Of a DNA stretch of 64,000 nucleotides, positions 61,701 through 64,000 are shown one piece after another. A program made the translations under genes and the position numbers. The DNA comes from Rugalucina vietnamica (taxonomy: Eukaryota; Mollusca; Bivalvia; Lucinida; Lucinidae). The notes below the pieces were generated by a model, which worked only from the letters and a program-made list of their open reading frames with translations, was not told where the DNA came from and searched no databases. Within the stretch, counting starts at the first letter, position 1; each line of letters opens with the position of its first letter. The stretch is taken from positions 65,825,431 to 65,889,430 of the forward strand of contig OZ024869.1 of NCBI GenBank assembly GCA_964017185.1, read 5' to 3'.

Positions 61701-62924
61701 AAACAAGAATTCTTATCTTGCAGTTATGCACCTATTATGTAAATGAACTAATTAACACCTAGAGTCTTCAGCTACATTAACCTGTATTTTGTCCATTTTC
61801 TTTACCTCAACAAAGTATTAAAAATGTTATTTTTTGGTCAAATTTAACGTTTGAAAAACAAAATTCAATTAACTTTTCCCCCTCTTTAAAGCTATAGCCT
61901 TAAATTTTTTGTACAATTTAAAAACTTAAAATTTATATATTTTCCATTCTTTTGGTTGTGGTATCAGATTACCTTTTAATGACCAAGCAGATATCAGACT
62001 CTGACCACTCCAACATTTTATTGCAATAATTACTACAGAATGAATCAAAGCCACCTGTTATCAGCAGGAAGCCTCAAAACCGCACTTCCTTATCTAACCC
62101 GAGTTAGCACCTAGTTTCTCGGGTAACCGCACTTAATTTTATAAGAGGATGTTCTCAGCATGAATGGCAAAGGTTTTTTCCCCTGGTTTTCGCCCCTATT
62201 TTGACATTTCAATTAATATTCATGAATATGCTAATGAGATGCGTTTCATATTGACCCATGACATCAATATATTTGTCATATATTGTTTTACTGGTGCAAA
62301 GTTGCCATAATGATAGCTTTGGTCAGCAATTTGTTTATTTATGGATTTTAAAACCGTTTTTCAGCCATTTCTAATGTTTTCATTAATATTCATGAATATG
62401 CAAATTACAAAATTTGCATTCCTTACCAAAGGATCTAAAGGCTATATCTATGTTTTACAGTCAGACCAGATACAGTGGTCTAGGACTTGTTACAGTGGAA
62501 ATATGATCACTTTAGTATGTACAATAAGAAAAGCCCACACCCCTGCCCTCTCCGCACCCCCACCTCAGCCTTTTAACTTTAAAGATTTTTTTTTATTCAT
62601 TGAAGACCTTCTGATCATTATAAAATGTTATTTTATTATTTTGTAGCAGTTTGGAATCTTAAACATATATAATTTGCAGCAATTGATGTTTTTCTTAATT
62701 TTGGCGGCCATCTTGGAAATATGCAAATTAGATGGTGAAGGAGACATTTCTCAGCTTGCCAACATTGGATTTTGGATTCAGCATACCCGAATACCCCTAA
62801 AAATGATCTCAAACCCTTTTCCTCACAAAATGCCTGTACCTTCATAACGAAGCGTCTTTTCTCATTTTCTGTCTCTTTTAACAAAGATATAACGCCTATG
62901 ACAGAACTTTCTGACCCACCCTCG
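58755..62924. mobile_element. Element E: 4.2-kb inverted array of about 185-bp units
   Basis: Left arm: ATTAATG-type units with TATTCATGAATATTAATGA recur near 59390, 59752, 59938, 60122 and 60305, a period near 185 bp. Right arm: the inverted form (ATTAATATTCATGAATAT) recurs near 61005, 61190, 61385, 62215 and 62390. The centre is near 60500. The outer arms also match inverted: GTACAGGCATTTTGTGAGG at 58755 against 62820-62838, and ATGGCTGCCAGTTTGGTC at 59499 against about 61612-61629. The right end is CGAGGGTGGGTCAGAAAGTT, inverted, followed by TA at 62925. No coding capacity. Confidence 0.7.
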
Positions 62925-62951
62925 TACATCAGTTTTTGGTCTTATACTGAA

Positions 62952-63197
62952 AAGGTACAAGTAGACAAAGATCAGGAAAAGGCGCAATCAGAAAAAAGAT
63001 TCCCACTCCAAAAACCGAGGTGGGAAAAAACCAAACTAACAATCAGGTACTTTATACCATGAAACATATCGTAAGCCGAATGAGCAGCTATTTTCCCAAC
63101 AGGTGGCCATTCAATTACCTTAACTTAACTAAAAATATAAAAACATACATAAGGCGCCAACAGCACAAAAAATTTTAAACACCAAGACATAAAACAA
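62952..63197 (-). mobile_element. Retroelement 3' tail, 5'-truncated copy
   Basis: Minus-strand tail ending TTTGTCTACTTGTACCTTTT at 62953. It lies 28 bp beyond the right end of element E. Confidence 0.65.
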
Positions 63198-63489
63198 TGT
63201 TCAGTTGATCATCCTTATCATGAGTGTGTTGAATAATTTTGACGTACCAGAATCAGCAATATATGATAGTTGATTAAATGTTCAATGAAGATACATGTAC
63301 AACCCATCAAAACCAATGCCAATGCATTGTTTTGTCAAATAATGATAATGTCAATGCATTTTTTTTTTTATAAACTAGCTAATGCCAATGCGAATGCCAA
63401 TGCTCCAAATAAGTTTTAATACTAATGACAATGCATTACTTTGCTAACTAATGCTGCCCAAGACTGATACAAGTACTGTATACACCGCA
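63198..63489. repeat. Degenerate AATGCCAATGC short repeats
   Basis: Variants of AATGCCAATGC recur between about 63310 and 63440. No gene. Confidence 0.5.
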
Positions 63490-63682
63490 TATAGGAAAGC
63501 AAGTGTACAGAGGAAAAATATTATGACACTCTAAATTGGAGCATGTGTTGTCTATCGCAGTGAATCATTGTCAGATAAGTCCTTTCAATATGTATATTAT
63601 TTACGCAATTTACTTGAAGATAGATAATTTTTGGCTGCGGTATTGATGGATAGTTCGTTTTAACCTATCAATGTTTTTGCGC

Positions 63683-64000
63683 TTAAACTGCAAATGGCAA
63701 AGGGTCGACAGCTGCTGGCTGAGACATGTTACGCAAATGGACTTCATTTTCGTACAATGTATAGCCCAGCTGTGTCAATAGGTCAGAGCATTCACTGTCA
63801 CAAATTCTAACATTGTCCCATGATAAACTGTTTCTGTAGCTGTATGGATGGAAACCTCTCTGATCAGTGTACTGCCCCGTGTCTATGGAGCCATTTATCA
63901 ATTCAGATTGTTCCTTAGATAATTCAAATCTTGCAAAGTCATTTAGCACATGCATTCTGTTCTGGAGAATGTTTCCCAGATTTTCATACTGTATGAATTT
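63683..64000 (-). CDS. Second carbohydrate sulfotransferase (CHST1-7 type), C-terminal part, cut by window end
   Basis: The frame is open from TAA at 63683 to the window edge, giving about 105 codons. The last 90 residues differ from the protein at 46563 in only three positions (Gly to Arg, Met to Ile, Asp to Glu). The conserved Tyr-Glu-Asp-Leu is here Tyr-Glu-Asn-Leu. Both genes are on the minus strand about 17 kb apart, and the 3' flank is also similar (63524-63580 against 45497-45550). A recent tandem duplication is the simplest reading. Whether the catalytic motifs are intact lies outside the window. Confidence 0.88.
   Translation of the reverse strand, partial: KFIQYENLGNILQNRMHVLNDFARFELSKEQSELINGSIDTGQYTDQRGFHPYSYRNSLSWDNVRICDSECSDLLTQLGYTLYENEVHLRNMSQPAAVDPLPFAV

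Noticed and set aside
58755..62924. Regular spacing suggestive of a CRISPR array
   Set aside because: Units are about 185 bp, diverged and inverted around a centre; no short identical repeats with unique spacers, and the host is eukaryotic.

Overview
This is a eukaryotic, gene-poor, AT-rich and repeat-dense window, most likely from a bivalve mollusc. The bivalve call is inference. It rests on several copies of a repeat starting GCTCACCTGAGC with a GTCCGTCCGTC run, a kind seen widely in bivalve genomes, on intron-split genes with GT/AG boundaries, and on expanded carbohydrate sulfotransferases. Genus cannot be decided. No bacterial, organellar, viral or CRISPR signal was seen.

Genes: (1) At the left edge, three phase-compatible exons on + (439-539, 1098-1169, 1561 to about 1690) encode a Ly6/uPAR three-finger domain; the signal-peptide exon is not found. 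(2) At 7.4-10.2 kb on -, two exons encode a carbohydrate sulfotransferase of the CHST8-14/HNK-1 type. (3) At 31.4-34.0 kb on -, four phase-compatible exons, one a 25-nt microexon, encode a protein with about 15 heptads of the type SKPATQV and a possible Tudor-like C-terminus. (4) At 46.6-48.0 kb on -, one exon encodes a complete type II carbohydrate sulfotransferase of the CHST1-7 type. A decayed copy of its 5' end lies just upstream (48299-48680), and a second, nearly identical paralogue starts at 63683 and leaves the window. The two sulfotransferase families suggest a locus shaped by duplication for modifying secreted glycans. A mariner transposase pseudogene (16.9-17.2 kb) and a retroelement coding remnant (53.7-54.0 kb) are the other recognisable coding sequences.

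The rest is mostly non-autonomous mobile DNA. About 230-bp hairpin MITEs with GAGCCGC ends occur in nine copies plus one solo core, five of them flanked by identical ATTT or AATT. Between 35 and 63 kb lie five unrelated elements that share one architecture: the ends are built from a short motif repeated several times and inverted between the two ends, as in foldback transposons. They are 35737-37039 (exact 9-bp target duplication), 37946-38533, 40611-44227, 54428-55059 (exact 4-bp duplication) and a 4-kb inverted array of about 185-bp units at 58755-62924. Other content is tRNA-like SINEs, 5'-truncated retroelement tails, bivalve-type tandem repeats, palindromes and long microsatellites.

Layout: 0-6 kb three-finger gene, MITE pair and palindromes; 7-17 kb sulfotransferase, bivalve repeats and mariner relic; 17-31 kb essentially geneless; 31-34 kb heptad-repeat gene with MITEs in an intron and just past its stop; 35-45 kb foldback-like elements; 45-49 kb sulfotransferase; 49-64 kb retroelement tails, foldback-like elements and the second sulfotransferase.
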